From Actinophytocola sp. (GTDB lineage: Bacteria; Actinomycetota; Actinomycetes; Mycobacteriales; Pseudonocardiaceae), in NCBI RefSeq assembly GCF_009379765.1, contig NZ_WHTD01000036.1, positions 1 to 58,689 on the forward strand: DNA of 58,689 nt, in the 5' to 3' direction. The notes beneath the pieces are model-generated. The model did no database searches. It was not told where the DNA came from and was given only the letters and a program-made list of their open reading frames with translations. Below are positions 50,153 through 58,219 of this stretch, piece after piece. Within the stretch, counting starts at the first letter, position 1, and each line of letters starts with the position of its first letter. Made by a program: the position numbers and the translations under genes.

Positions 50153-50545
50153 ATGAAGTACCTGATGCTCGCCTACACCAACGCGCAGGCCTGGCAGGAC
50201 ACCCAGGCCAACTGGGACCCGAACGCCCCGCTGCCGGCCGACGTGCAGGCCGCGTGCGACTTCTACGAGCAGCTGGGCAAGGAGCTGACCGAGTCCGGCG
50301 AGTTCGTGTCCACCGAGGGCCTTGCCGACCCGTCGCACACCAAGACGATCCGCAAGCGGCCCGGCGGCCCCGAGGTCACCGACGGCCCGTACGCGGAGGT
50401 CAAGGAGGTGCTGGCGAGCTACGCGATCATCGACTGCGAGAGCTACGACCGGGCCGCCGAGATCGGTGCCCGGATCGCGGACGCGGTCGGCGACACCATC
50501 GAGATCCGGCCGATCATGGACGCCTTCGGGGCGCCCGACCTGTGA
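50153..50545 (+). CDS. YCII-related (DGPF domain) protein
   Basis: A 130-residue ferredoxin-like fold protein: MKYLMLAYTN start, FVSTEGLADP, TDGPYAEVKEVLASYAIIDC and EIRPIMD. The DGP[YF]AE block is the family signature. These genes regularly sit directly before a large ECF sigma gene, as here (GTGA overlap), and the pair may act together; the biochemical role is unknown. ATG 50153 is preceded by GAGGAG. Confidence 0.92.
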   Translation: MKYLMLAYTNAQAWQDTQANWDPNAPLPADVQAACDFYEQLGKELTESGEFVSTEGLADPSHTKTIRKRPGGPEVTDGPYAEVKEVLASYAIIDCESYDRAAEIGARIADAVGDTIEIRPIMDAFGAPDL

Positions 50546-51792
50546 TCGTTCCCGCCACCGAGGATCTGCTGCGCACTCTCGCGCCGCAGGTCCTCGGTGC
50601 GCTGGTGCGCCGGTTCGGCGACTTCGACGCGGCCGAGGACGCCGTGCAGGAGGCGTTGCTCGACGCCTCGCTCCAGTGGCCGAAGGAAGGGCTGCCGGAC
50701 AACCCGCGCGGCTGGCTGATCCGGGTCGCGCACCGGCGGATGACCGACCACCTGCGCAGCGAGATCGCCCGGCGGCGCCGGGAGGACACCGTGGGCACGC
50801 GGATACCGCGCGACCAGTACCTCGCGCCGGCCGCGGACACGCCGCGCGCGCCGGAGTCCGACGACACGCTGACCCTTCTGTTCCTGTGCTGCCACCCGAC
50901 GCTGACCCCGGGCGCGCAGATCCCGCTGACGCTGCGTGCGGTCGGTGGCCTGACCACCGCGGAGATCGCGCGGGCCTTCCTCGTGCCCGAGGCGACGATG
51001 ACCAAGCGGATCACCCGGGCGAAGCAGCGGATCAAGGCCTCCGGCGTCGGCTTCCGGACTCCCCCGGCGGCCGAGACGGCGGCGCGGCTCGGCGTGGTGC
51101 TGCAGGTGCTGTACCTGATCTTCAACGAGGGCTACGCCAGCACCGAGGGCCCGCGCCTGCAGCGCGTCGACCTGACCGCCGAGGCGATCCGGCTCACCCG
51201 GGCCGTGCGACGGCTCCTGCCCGACGACCACGAGGTGGCCGGCCTGCTGGCGCTGATGCTGCTCACCGACGCGCGCCGGCCGGCCAGGACGGCCGAGGAC
51301 GGCGCGCTGGTCCCGATGGCCGCGCAGGACCGCTCCCGATGGGACCGGGCGCTGATCGAGGAGGGCGTGGCGCTGGTCAGCGACGCGCTGGCGCGGACCG
51401 AGCGGTTCGGCCCCTACCAGCTGCAGGCCGCGATCGCCGCCGTGCACGACGAGTCGCCGAGCCACGAGGAGACCGACTGGCGCCAGATCCTGGCGCTGTA
51501 CCAGCTGCTGCGCGGGGTGGCGGACAATCCGATGGTGGTGCTGAACCAGGCGGTCGCGGAGGCCAAGGTGCACGGGCCGGCCGCCGGGCTCGCCCTGCTG
51601 GACCAGGCCGCGGCCGACCCCCGGCTGGCCGGCAACCACCGCCTCGACGCCGTGCGGGCGCACCTGCTGGAGGAGTCGGGCTCACCGGCGGCTGCCCGCG
51701 AGTGCTACGTCGCGGCCGCCCAGCGGACGCTGAGCGTTCCGGAACGGCGGTACCTGCTCGAGCGGGCGAAGTCTGTCGGTGGCCGTGCGTAA
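50542..51792 (+). CDS. ECF sigma factor of the DUF6596 (ECF42-like) group
   Basis: A 416-residue sigma factor. Region 2: AAEDAVQEALLDASLQWP, WLIRVAHRRMTDHLR. Region 4: LTLRAVGGLTTAEIARAFLVPEATMTKRITRAKQRI. A C-terminal TPR-like extension of about 220 residues (VLYLIFNEGYASTEG, DWRQILALYQLLRG, NQAVAEAKV) is the hallmark of this group. No anti-sigma factor is known for it; the DGPF protein is the usual neighbour. GTG start coupled to the YCII gene. Confidence 0.94.
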   Translation: MIVPATEDLLRTLAPQVLGALVRRFGDFDAAEDAVQEALLDASLQWPKEGLPDNPRGWLIRVAHRRMTDHLRSEIARRRREDTVGTRIPRDQYLAPAADTPRAPESDDTLTLLFLCCHPTLTPGAQIPLTLRAVGGLTTAEIARAFLVPEATMTKRITRAKQRIKASGVGFRTPPAAETAARLGVVLQVLYLIFNEGYASTEGPRLQRVDLTAEAIRLTRAVRRLLPDDHEVAGLLALMLLTDARRPARTAEDGALVPMAAQDRSRWDRALIEEGVALVSDALARTERFGPYQLQAAIAAVHDESPSHEETDWRQILALYQLLRGVADNPMVVLNQAVAEAKVHGPAAGLALLDQAAADPRLAGNHRLDAVRAHLLEESGSPAAARECYVAAAQRTLSVPERRYLLERAKSVGGRA

Positions 51793-51802
51793 CGTGCCCG
51801 GC

Positions 51803-52171
51803 ATGGATTTCAAGCTGGAGCTCGTGCCCGTTCCCGTCTCCGATGTGGACCGAGCGATCACGTTCTACCGCGACAAGGTCGGCTTCACCCTCGACCACGA
51901 CCACACGGTCAGCGCGGAGCTGCGCTTCGTGCAGCTCACGCCGCCGGGGTCGGCCTGCTCGATCGCCACGGGCGTCGGCATCGTCGACTCGGCGCCGGGC
52001 TCCTTACGCGGCCTCCAGCTCGTGGTCTCCGACATCCACGCGGCGCGCGGCGAGCTGGCCGGGCGCGGCGTCGAGGTCAGCGAGGTCACCGCCGGACCGG
52101 GTGGGGCGTTCGTGTACTTCGCCGACCCGGACGGCAACACGTGGACCGTGCAGGATCCACGCGCGTCCTGA
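51803..52171 (+). CDS. VOC family protein
   Basis: A 122-residue single VOC module: VPVPVSDVDRAITFYRDKVGF, LQLVVSDIHAARGELAGRG, and VYFADPDGNTWTVQD, a glyoxalase/bleomycin-resistance-like pattern. ATG 51803 gives the usual MDFKLELV start; GTG 51779 is possible and would overlap the sigma gene. It follows the YCII/ECF pair and is probably co-transcribed. Confidence 0.88.
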   Translation: MDFKLELVPVPVSDVDRAITFYRDKVGFTLDHDHTVSAELRFVQLTPPGSACSIATGVGIVDSAPGSLRGLQLVVSDIHAARGELAGRGVEVSEVTAGPGGAFVYFADPDGNTWTVQDPRAS

Positions 52172-52218
52172 CTCCCTGACGTTTACCGACTTTCTTCCCT
52201 GTTCGTGGAGGTGATGCC

Positions 52219-53544
52219 TCAGCCGGCCGGCTCCGTGGTGCCTGACTTCTTCGCCTGCTTCTCCGCCGCCTTCTTCGCCGCCTTGGCGGCCGTCTTCGCC
52301 TCGGCCTTGGCGGCCTTGTTCTCCGCCTTCGTGTCGTCGGTGGTCGGGTTCCCGGTCGAGGAGTTGGTGGCCTGGGTGTCGCCGGCATCGGCGGCGGTGC
52401 CTGTCGCCGGAGCGGGCGCGGTGGTTGCGGTGCCGGGTACCGCGTCCGGCGACCCGCCGTTTCGCGACTCCTCGACCGAGGGGCCGGCAGTCGCCGAGCC
52501 CACTCGGAGGTCCGGCAGTGGCGCTTCGCCGTCCGGGACATGCTCTGCGACCGTCTGGGCGTCGTCGAACGGCACGGCCGGCGACGCCGCCGTCGACGCC
52601 ACGGCCACGGCGGCCACGGCCAGTGCCGCGGCGACGTTGAGCGCGACCGTCTTCAGACCCAACGCGCTGGTCAGCGCGCTGACACCGGCCCCGGTCGCGG
52701 CGGCCGCCGACGACGCCACCGCACCCGACACCGCGCTCGCGGCACCGGACACGGCGGCCACGGCGGCCGGGGCCTGGAGGTAGGCCGCGGCCAGCGGCGC
52801 ACCGAGCACCACCGGGGCGAGCACGCCACGAAGCTCGGCGTTCACCTTGCTGAGCGCGTCGGCGCGGGCGCGGCAGTCGGAACAGGTGTTCAGGTGCCGG
52901 TTGATCTTGCTGGTCAGCGGCGCGGGGACGTTGTGGCGCACCCAGCCGGCCAGCTTGTTCACCGTGGGCACGCACTCGCGGCGCGCCGGCGCGGACAGGT
53001 ACAGCTTCAGATACGCCTGGCGCAGACCCTCCCGCGCCCGGTACGCCAGCGCGGCCACGCTGTTGGGCCGCATTCCGAGCATCGGCGCCACCGTGGCCGG
53101 GGACTCCTTCTCGACCTCGGTGTGCCACAGCACCACCCGCCACCGCTCGGGCAGGCTCGCGAACGCGTCCGCCGCCATGTTGGCGTGCCAGCGGTCGATC
53201 ACCGGGTCCGCGTCGGACACCGGGACTACGTCGGGCACGTCGGCGTACAGCGCCACCGGGCCGCGCCGCGTCGTGGTGTGGATCGCCGTGTTCCGCAACG
53301 TCACGAGCAGGTACGGGCGGAACTCCTCGTCGGGCCCGCGCCCCTCGCGCAACATCCGCAGCACCCGCGTGAACGCCTCGGCGACCAGGTCCTCCCGTTC
53401 GGCCGGCGTTCCCGCCAGGCACGACGCCGCACGTTTCGCAGAAACCAGATGCCGTTCGTACAACACGCCGAACGCGGACGGGTCTCCCTCGCGAACCGCC
53501 GCGATCAGCGCTGCGTCCGGCATCTTCTCCAGAGCTTCGGTCAC
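52219..53544 (-). CDS. ECF sigma factor fused to a zinc-finger and transmembrane domain
   Basis: A 441-residue fusion. Sigma region 2 about 10-90 (DLVAEAFTRVLRML), region 4 about 128-180 (LPERWRVVLWHTEVEKESPATVAPML). Then a zinc-finger anti-sigma-like domain: Cys191 and HxxxCxxC at 217-224. Next come an Ala-rich stretch, one membrane segment about 299-318, and a long exposed part ending in a Lys/Ala-rich tail (AKAEAKTAAKAAKKAAEK). Sigma and anti-sigma functions appear joined in one chain tethered to the membrane. GTG 53544 has GAGAGGA upstream; GTG 53583 is an alternative. Confidence 0.85.
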   Translation of the reverse strand: MTEALEKMPDAALIAAVREGDPSAFGVLYERHLVSAKRAASCLAGTPAEREDLVAEAFTRVLRMLREGRGPDEEFRPYLLVTLRNTAIHTTTRRGPVALYADVPDVVPVSDADPVIDRWHANMAADAFASLPERWRVVLWHTEVEKESPATVAPMLGMRPNSVAALAYRAREGLRQAYLKLYLSAPARRECVPTVNKLAGWVRHNVPAPLTSKINRHLNTCSDCRARADALSKVNAELRGVLAPVVLGAPLAAAYLQAPAAVAAVSGAASAVSGAVASSAAAATGAGVSALTSALGLKTVALNVAAALAVAAVAVASTAASPAVPFDDAQTVAEHVPDGEAPLPDLRVGSATAGPSVEESRNGGSPDAVPGTATTAPAPATGTAADAGDTQATNSSTGNPTTDDTKAENKAAKAEAKTAAKAAKKAAEKQAKKSGTTEPAG

Positions 53545-53657
53545 CGGCGTCCTCTCGAGCCAGCGCTCACTCGGCGCACTCACATTCTGGCCCCCGAAGC
53601 CACTTCTCGTTCTGTTGAATCGTGAACGAGCGAGTCGCGAGCGCGATACGCGCCGGA

Positions 53658-54410
53658 TCACCGCCAGTCCACGACCTCCTGGAGCAGTCCCGGATGCCGG
53701 CGCTTGACCTGCGCGACGTAGTCCTCCATGTGCGCGCGCATCAGCCGCTCGGCGAGATCGGCGTCGCCCGCGGTGATCGCCGCGGCGATCCCCTTGTGCG
53801 CCAAGAGCACCTCGCGCCGCCGCGACTTCGGGAACAGCGCATCGCTGAACCGGTCGCGCAGCACGTCGGCCAGCGACTGGCCGAACAGGCTCATGATCCG
53901 GTTTCCGGACATCGTCGCGACGAGCTGGTGGAACCCTGTCGCGTTCTGCAGGTAGTCCTCAGGGGACCTGGTCGAGCCGTCGAACCGGTCCAGCTCGGCG
54001 AGCAGCCGCGGGTCGCGCAGCTCCGCGGCCCGCCGGGCCATCACCGGCTCCATGATCAGCCGAGCCTCGATCAGCTCGCGGAAGGTCACTCCGTCCATCT
54101 GGAAGTAGAGGGACGCCATCCGGCCGAAGTTCCGCGTGTGCACCCGGTCGACCGTCGGCCCGCCACGCGGCCCCGGCTTGATGGAGATCAGCCCGTGCAC
54201 CTCGAGGATCCGCAACGCCTCGCGGAGCGAGCCGCGCCCCACGCGGTACTCCTCGATCATCTTGGCCTCGGGCGGGAGCTGCGTGCCGGGCGGCAACCGC
54301 TCAGCACCGATCCGGCGCACGATGTCACGAGCGATCGCCTCGGACACCTTGTCACCGCGTCTGACCGGTCGCTGCGGCGTCGCCGCGCTCCCCGCGCCTG
54401 TAGCTGCCAC
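53658..54410 (-). CDS. GntR family regulator, FadR/FCD subfamily
   Basis: A 250-residue repressor: winged helix with LPPGTQLPPEAKMIEEYRVGRGSLREALRILEVHGLI (about 38-72) and an all-helical FCD effector domain with the metal-binding pattern (RLIMEPVMARRAAE, FHQLVATMSGN, HKGIAAAI). FCD regulators usually sense carboxylic acids. GTG start. No metabolic gene is adjacent on its strand, so its regulon is unclear. A palindrome lies 74-86 bp upstream of its start. Confidence 0.9.
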   Translation of the reverse strand: MAATGAGSAATPQRPVRRGDKVSEAIARDIVRRIGAERLPPGTQLPPEAKMIEEYRVGRGSLREALRILEVHGLISIKPGPRGGPTVDRVHTRNFGRMASLYFQMDGVTFRELIEARLIMEPVMARRAAELRDPRLLAELDRFDGSTRSPEDYLQNATGFHQLVATMSGNRIMSLFGQSLADVLRDRFSDALFPKSRRREVLLAHKGIAAAITAGDADLAERLMRAHMEDYVAQVKRRHPGLLQEVVDWR

Positions 54411-54483
54411 CAGGTCATGTTAGCGATGGGTGACCGGCGGCTCACCCACGGCTTCCAGAATTCAACGGCATCCGAATGTGTAC

Positions 54484-54496
54484 GTCCACAGTGGAC
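54484..54496. promoter_or_regulatory. GTCCACAGTGGAC palindrome upstream of the GntR gene
   Basis: A perfect 6+1+6 inverted repeat 74 bp upstream of the GntR start and about 200 bp upstream of the FAD-oxidoreductase operon. It could be an autoregulatory operator. However, the same TCCAnnGTGGA word also occurs inside coding genes in this window, which weakens the operator reading. Confidence 0.35.
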
Positions 54497-54690
54497 ACAA
54501 ACGCCGGGACCGCTTGGCAAGCAATGAAAACGCATACTGGTGCGTTCGCCACAGGCGCGATAGGCCGGACGGCCGCGGCCGACCGGCGGGCCGAACGAAG
54601 GGCGAACGCCGGGCCGGGCCACGGTTCGCGGTCGACCGACTACCGTGCCGGGATGGCCCATCCGTGCGCCACCCCGCTCCGAACCCCATC

Positions 54691-55965
54691 GTGACCAGGG
54701 AACGGATCGCCGTCGTCGGGGCCGGGGTGGCCGGGCTGACCGCGGCATACCTGCTGCAACGCCGGCACGACGTGCTGCTGTTCGAGGCCGAGCCGCGCCT
54801 CGGTGGGCACGCGCACACCCACGACATGCCGGCCGGCGACCGGACGGTGTCGGTGGACAGCGGGTTCATCGTGCACAACGAGCGCACCTACCCGAACCTG
54901 CTGCGGCTGTTCGCCGAGCTCGATGTGCGCACCCAAGAGTCCGACATGTCGATGAGCGTGCGGTGCCTGGGCTGCGGGCTGGAGTACGCGGGCGGGCGCC
55001 GGCTCGCCGGCCTGTTCCCGCGCCCGGGCAACCTGGCCCGGCCGCGGTACCTGCGGATGCTCGGCGAGGTCGGCCGGTTCCACCGGCACGCCCGCCGCGA
55101 GCTGGCCGGCCCGGGCGGGGACGGTGACCGCACGCTCGGCGAGTTCGTCGCCGCCGGCGGGTACTCGCGCTACTTCGTCGAGCACTTCCTGCTCCCGGTC
55201 GTCTCGGCGGTCTGGTCCGCGCCGGAGCGGGTCGGCCGCGACTACCCGGCGCGCTACCTGTTCGCGTTCATGGCCCACCACGGCATGCTCGCGGTCACCG
55301 GGTCGCCGACCTGGCGGACGGTGGCCGGCGGCTCGCGCAGCTACGTCGAACGCGCGGTCAAGCACCTCACCGCGGTGCACGCCGGCACTCCGGTGCGCGC
55401 GGTCCGCCGGCTCGCCACAGGCGTGGCCGTGCGGGACGACGCCGACACCGACCACGTGGTCGACCGGGTCGTCCTCGCGACGCACGCGGACCAGTCGCTG
55501 GCGCTGCTCGCCGACCCGACCGACGCCGAACGCGACGTGCTCGGCGCGTTCACCTACTCCCGCAACGAGACCTGGCTGCACTCCGACACCACGCCGCTGC
55601 CGGCGAGCCGCGGCGCGGCCGCGTCGTGGAACTACCTGAAGGCCGGGTGTGCCGCGAGTGGTGTCCCGGCCGAGCGGGCACTCGTCAGCTACGACATGAA
55701 CCGCCTCATGCGCCTCGAGACCCGGGAGCCGTTCGTGGTCACGCTGAACCCGACCGGCCGGGTCGACCCGGGGTCCGTGCTGGCCAGGATGGTCTACGAG
55801 CACCCGGTGTACACGCCTGCCTCGGTCGCCGCGCAGCGCCGGCTGCCCACGATCGCGAGCGCGCGAACCGCGTTCGCCGGCGCCTACCACGGCTGGGGCT
55901 TCCACGAGGACGGCTGCGCGTCGGGCGTCCGCGCCGCGGAGCGGTTCGGGGCAGGCTGGCCATGA
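54691..55965 (+). CDS. NAD(P)/FAD-dependent oxidoreductase (amine-oxidase-like)
   Basis: A 424-residue flavoprotein. The dinucleotide-binding motif is VVGAGVAGLTAAYLL (6-20), with EAEPRLGGHAHTH after it; VDSGFIVHNERTYPNLLRLF and the C-terminal TAFAGAYHGWGFHEDG block mark the group that accompanies DUF1365 and CFA-synthase genes. It probably acts on lipid-linked unsaturated fatty acids; the reaction is not established. GTG 54691 is chosen as the first start of the conserved protein. The ATGA overlap with DUF1365 begins a tightly coupled trio. Confidence 0.9.
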   Translation: MTRERIAVVGAGVAGLTAAYLLQRRHDVLLFEAEPRLGGHAHTHDMPAGDRTVSVDSGFIVHNERTYPNLLRLFAELDVRTQESDMSMSVRCLGCGLEYAGGRRLAGLFPRPGNLARPRYLRMLGEVGRFHRHARRELAGPGGDGDRTLGEFVAAGGYSRYFVEHFLLPVVSAVWSAPERVGRDYPARYLFAFMAHHGMLAVTGSPTWRTVAGGSRSYVERAVKHLTAVHAGTPVRAVRRLATGVAVRDDADTDHVVDRVVLATHADQSLALLADPTDAERDVLGAFTYSRNETWLHSDTTPLPASRGAAASWNYLKAGCAASGVPAERALVSYDMNRLMRLETREPFVVTLNPTGRVDPGSVLARMVYEHPVYTPASVAAQRRLPTIASARTAFAGAYHGWGFHEDGCASGVRAAERFGAGWP

Positions 55966-56681
55966 CCACCGGCTACCGCCCGACGATCTACACGGCCCGC
56001 CTCGTGCACGTCCGGCGGGAGCGGCTGGACCGGCGGTTCACCAGCCGGATGCGGCCGTGGCTGGTCGACCTCGACGCGCTCCCCCACCGGCCGCCGCTCG
56101 CCACGTTCGAGGCACGCGACCACCTCGGCCGGCCCGACCGCACGGTCCGGCAGAACCTGGACGGCTGGCTCGCCCGGCACGGCGTGGTGGCGGGCGGCCG
56201 GGTGCTGATGCTCGCGATGCCGCGCACGTTCGGCTACGTGTTCAACCCGCTGACCGTCTTCTGGTGCTTCGACCCGGCCGGCGCGCCGGTGTGCGTGGTC
56301 GCCGAGGTGCACAACACCTACGGCGAGCGGCACTGCTACCTGCTGCGGCCGGACGCCGGCTGGCGTGCCGGGGCGGCCAAGGAACTGTACGTGTCGCCGT
56401 TCCTCGAGGTCGCCGGCGACTACCGGATGCACCTGCCGCCGCCCGGCGAGCGGCTGTCGCTGTCGGTCGTCCTGCACCGGGACGGTCGCCCGGTGTTCAC
56501 GGCCGTGCTCACCGGCCGCAGACGTGGCGCCGCCACCGCTGGTCGCGCGCTGCGGCACGCGCTCGCCTGGCCACCGCTGCGGGTGCGCGCGCTGATCCAG
56601 CTGCACGGTGTGGCGCTGTGGCTGCGCCGGCTGCCTGTCGTGCCGCGCCGTCCCCATGTGCCGCAGGAGGGCGTCCAGTGA
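55962..56681 (+). CDS. DUF1365 family protein
   Basis: A 239-residue protein with the DUF1365 blocks: LVHVRRERLDRRFTSRM, MPRTFGYVFNPLTVFWCFD, EVHNTYGERHCYLL, KELYVSPFLEVAGDY. Function unknown; it is almost always sandwiched between the FAD oxidoreductase and the CFA-type methyltransferase, as here, with 4-nt overlaps on both sides. Confidence 0.93.
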   Translation: MTTGYRPTIYTARLVHVRRERLDRRFTSRMRPWLVDLDALPHRPPLATFEARDHLGRPDRTVRQNLDGWLARHGVVAGGRVLMLAMPRTFGYVFNPLTVFWCFDPAGAPVCVVAEVHNTYGERHCYLLRPDAGWRAGAAKELYVSPFLEVAGDYRMHLPPPGERLSLSVVLHRDGRPVFTAVLTGRRRGAATAGRALRHALAWPPLRVRALIQLHGVALWLRRLPVVPRRPHVPQEGVQ

Positions 56682-57889
56682 CAGGCACCGCCACCACAGG
56701 CCGGCTCGACCTGTCCGCGCCGCCGCACTCCCCCGTCCGGGCCTGGATCGCCGAGCGACTCTTCCGGCTCGCCGTCACCCGGCTGCCGGTGCGCGTGGTT
56801 CTGCCCGGCGGCGAGGTGCTCGGCCGGGGCGGCCCGGACGCGCCGATGATGGCCGTCGAGCGCCCGGCGTTCTTCGACCGGGTCGGCGCCCGGGGCATGA
56901 TCGGCTTCGGCGAGGCCTACACGGCAGGCGACTGGACGAGCGCCGACCCGGCCGCCACCCTCACCCCGTTCGCCGAGCGCCTGGCCACGCTCGTGCCCGC
57001 GCCGCTGCAGCGGCTGCGCCGCCTCGTCGACGCCCGCCGCCCGGCCGCCGAGCGCAACACCCCGGACGGCGCCCGGTCCAACATCCACCGGCACTACGAC
57101 CTGTCGAACGGCCTGTTCGCGGCCTTCCTGGACGAGTCGATGAGCTACTCGTCGGCGTGGTTCGAGCCGGGGGACGACCTGTATCGCGCACAGCTGCGCA
57201 AGATCGACGGCGTGCTCGACTACGCGGGCGTCGGGCCGGGCAGCCGGGTGCTGGAGATCGGCACCGGGTGGGGCGCGCTCGCCGTGCGGGCGGCGCGGCG
57301 CGGCGCCACGGTCACCTCGCTGACGATCTCCACCGAGCAGCGCGACCTGGCGGTCGAGCGGATCGCCGCCGCCGGGGTCGCGGACCGGGTCGAGGTCGCG
57401 CTGCGGGACTATCGCGAAGCGTCCGGGAGCTACGACGCGGTGGTGTCGGTGGAGATGGTCGAGGCGGTCGGCGAGGACTACTGGCCGGAGTACTTCGCGA
57501 CGGTGGACCGGGTGCTGGCGCCGGGCGGGCGGGTCGCCCTGCAGGCGATCACGATGCCGCACGACCGGCTCGTCGCCTCCCGGCACACCAACGGCTGGAT
57601 CAACGAGTACGTCTTCCCCGGCGGCCAACTGCTGTCCGTCCCGGCGATCGAGGAGCAGGTGCGCGCGAACACCGGCCTGGCGATCACCGCGCGGCGCCGG
57701 CTTGGCGAGCACTACGCACGGACGCTGCGCCTGTGGCGCGAGCGCTTCCTCGCGGCCGGCGACCACGTGGCGAGCCTCGGGTTCGACGACACCTTCCGGC
57801 GGCTGTGGGAGTTCTACCTCGCCTACTGCGAGGCCGGCTTCCGGGCCCACTACCTCGACGTGTGGCAGTTCCGCCTGGCCCGGGCCTAG
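56678..57889 (+). CDS. cyclopropane-fatty-acyl-phospholipid synthase family methyltransferase
   Basis: A 403-residue SAM enzyme that methylates double bonds of phospholipid acyl chains, giving cyclopropane or methyl-branched fatty acids. Seen: IHRHYDLSNGLFAAFLD, SMSYSSAWF, the SAM motif VLEIGTGWGALAVRAA, SVEMVEAVGEDYWPEYF and YVFPGGQLLSV. GTG 56678 has AGGAGG 7 nt upstream and overlaps the DUF1365 stop. Last gene of the trio. Confidence 0.94.
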   Translation: MTGTATTGRLDLSAPPHSPVRAWIAERLFRLAVTRLPVRVVLPGGEVLGRGGPDAPMMAVERPAFFDRVGARGMIGFGEAYTAGDWTSADPAATLTPFAERLATLVPAPLQRLRRLVDARRPAAERNTPDGARSNIHRHYDLSNGLFAAFLDESMSYSSAWFEPGDDLYRAQLRKIDGVLDYAGVGPGSRVLEIGTGWGALAVRAARRGATVTSLTISTEQRDLAVERIAAAGVADRVEVALRDYREASGSYDAVVSVEMVEAVGEDYWPEYFATVDRVLAPGGRVALQAITMPHDRLVASRHTNGWINEYVFPGGQLLSVPAIEEQVRANTGLAITARRRLGEHYARTLRLWRERFLAAGDHVASLGFDDTFRRLWEFYLAYCEAGFRAHYLDVWQFRLARA

Positions 57890-58219
57890 CCAGGTCGAGT
57901 CCGGGAAGATCATGTGACGTGGGGTCGGTGTCCGGACCCGAGGGGTGCGACCGGTAAACGACCGGGTGTTCGTGGGGCTGCGGCGATGGTGAGGTCGTTG
58001 GTGCCGGGTGTCGAGGCGGTCCGGCGTTGAGGCCGTCGCCGGTTGCGTGTCTCGGCGCGTCCGGGACCGGCCGTGATCGAGTCGAATCTGGCGTGTCGGG
58101 TCGGCGCCGGTTCGGTGGCGCCGGGGTCTGCTGGCCCGGGAGTCGGTCAGGGGCCGCCTCCTGCGAGTGACCGATGCTGGGTTTGGTCCGCGTACGTCAC
58201 GGTGGCGGTTGGTTCCAGA
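57890..58219. other. 330-bp gap without an identifiable gene
   Basis: Between the CFA-type gene and the HNH fragment I find no frame with convincing codon bias or motif; the 82-codon plus-strand frame beginning at 58043 has no recognisable content. There is no obvious hairpin or repeat from the GCGAGTCCAAC family. Confidence 0.4.

Noticed and set aside
52205..52783. Ala-rich 192-residue plus-strand protein
   Set aside because: It is the antisense of the Ala/Thr-rich membrane and tail region of the fused sigma factor.
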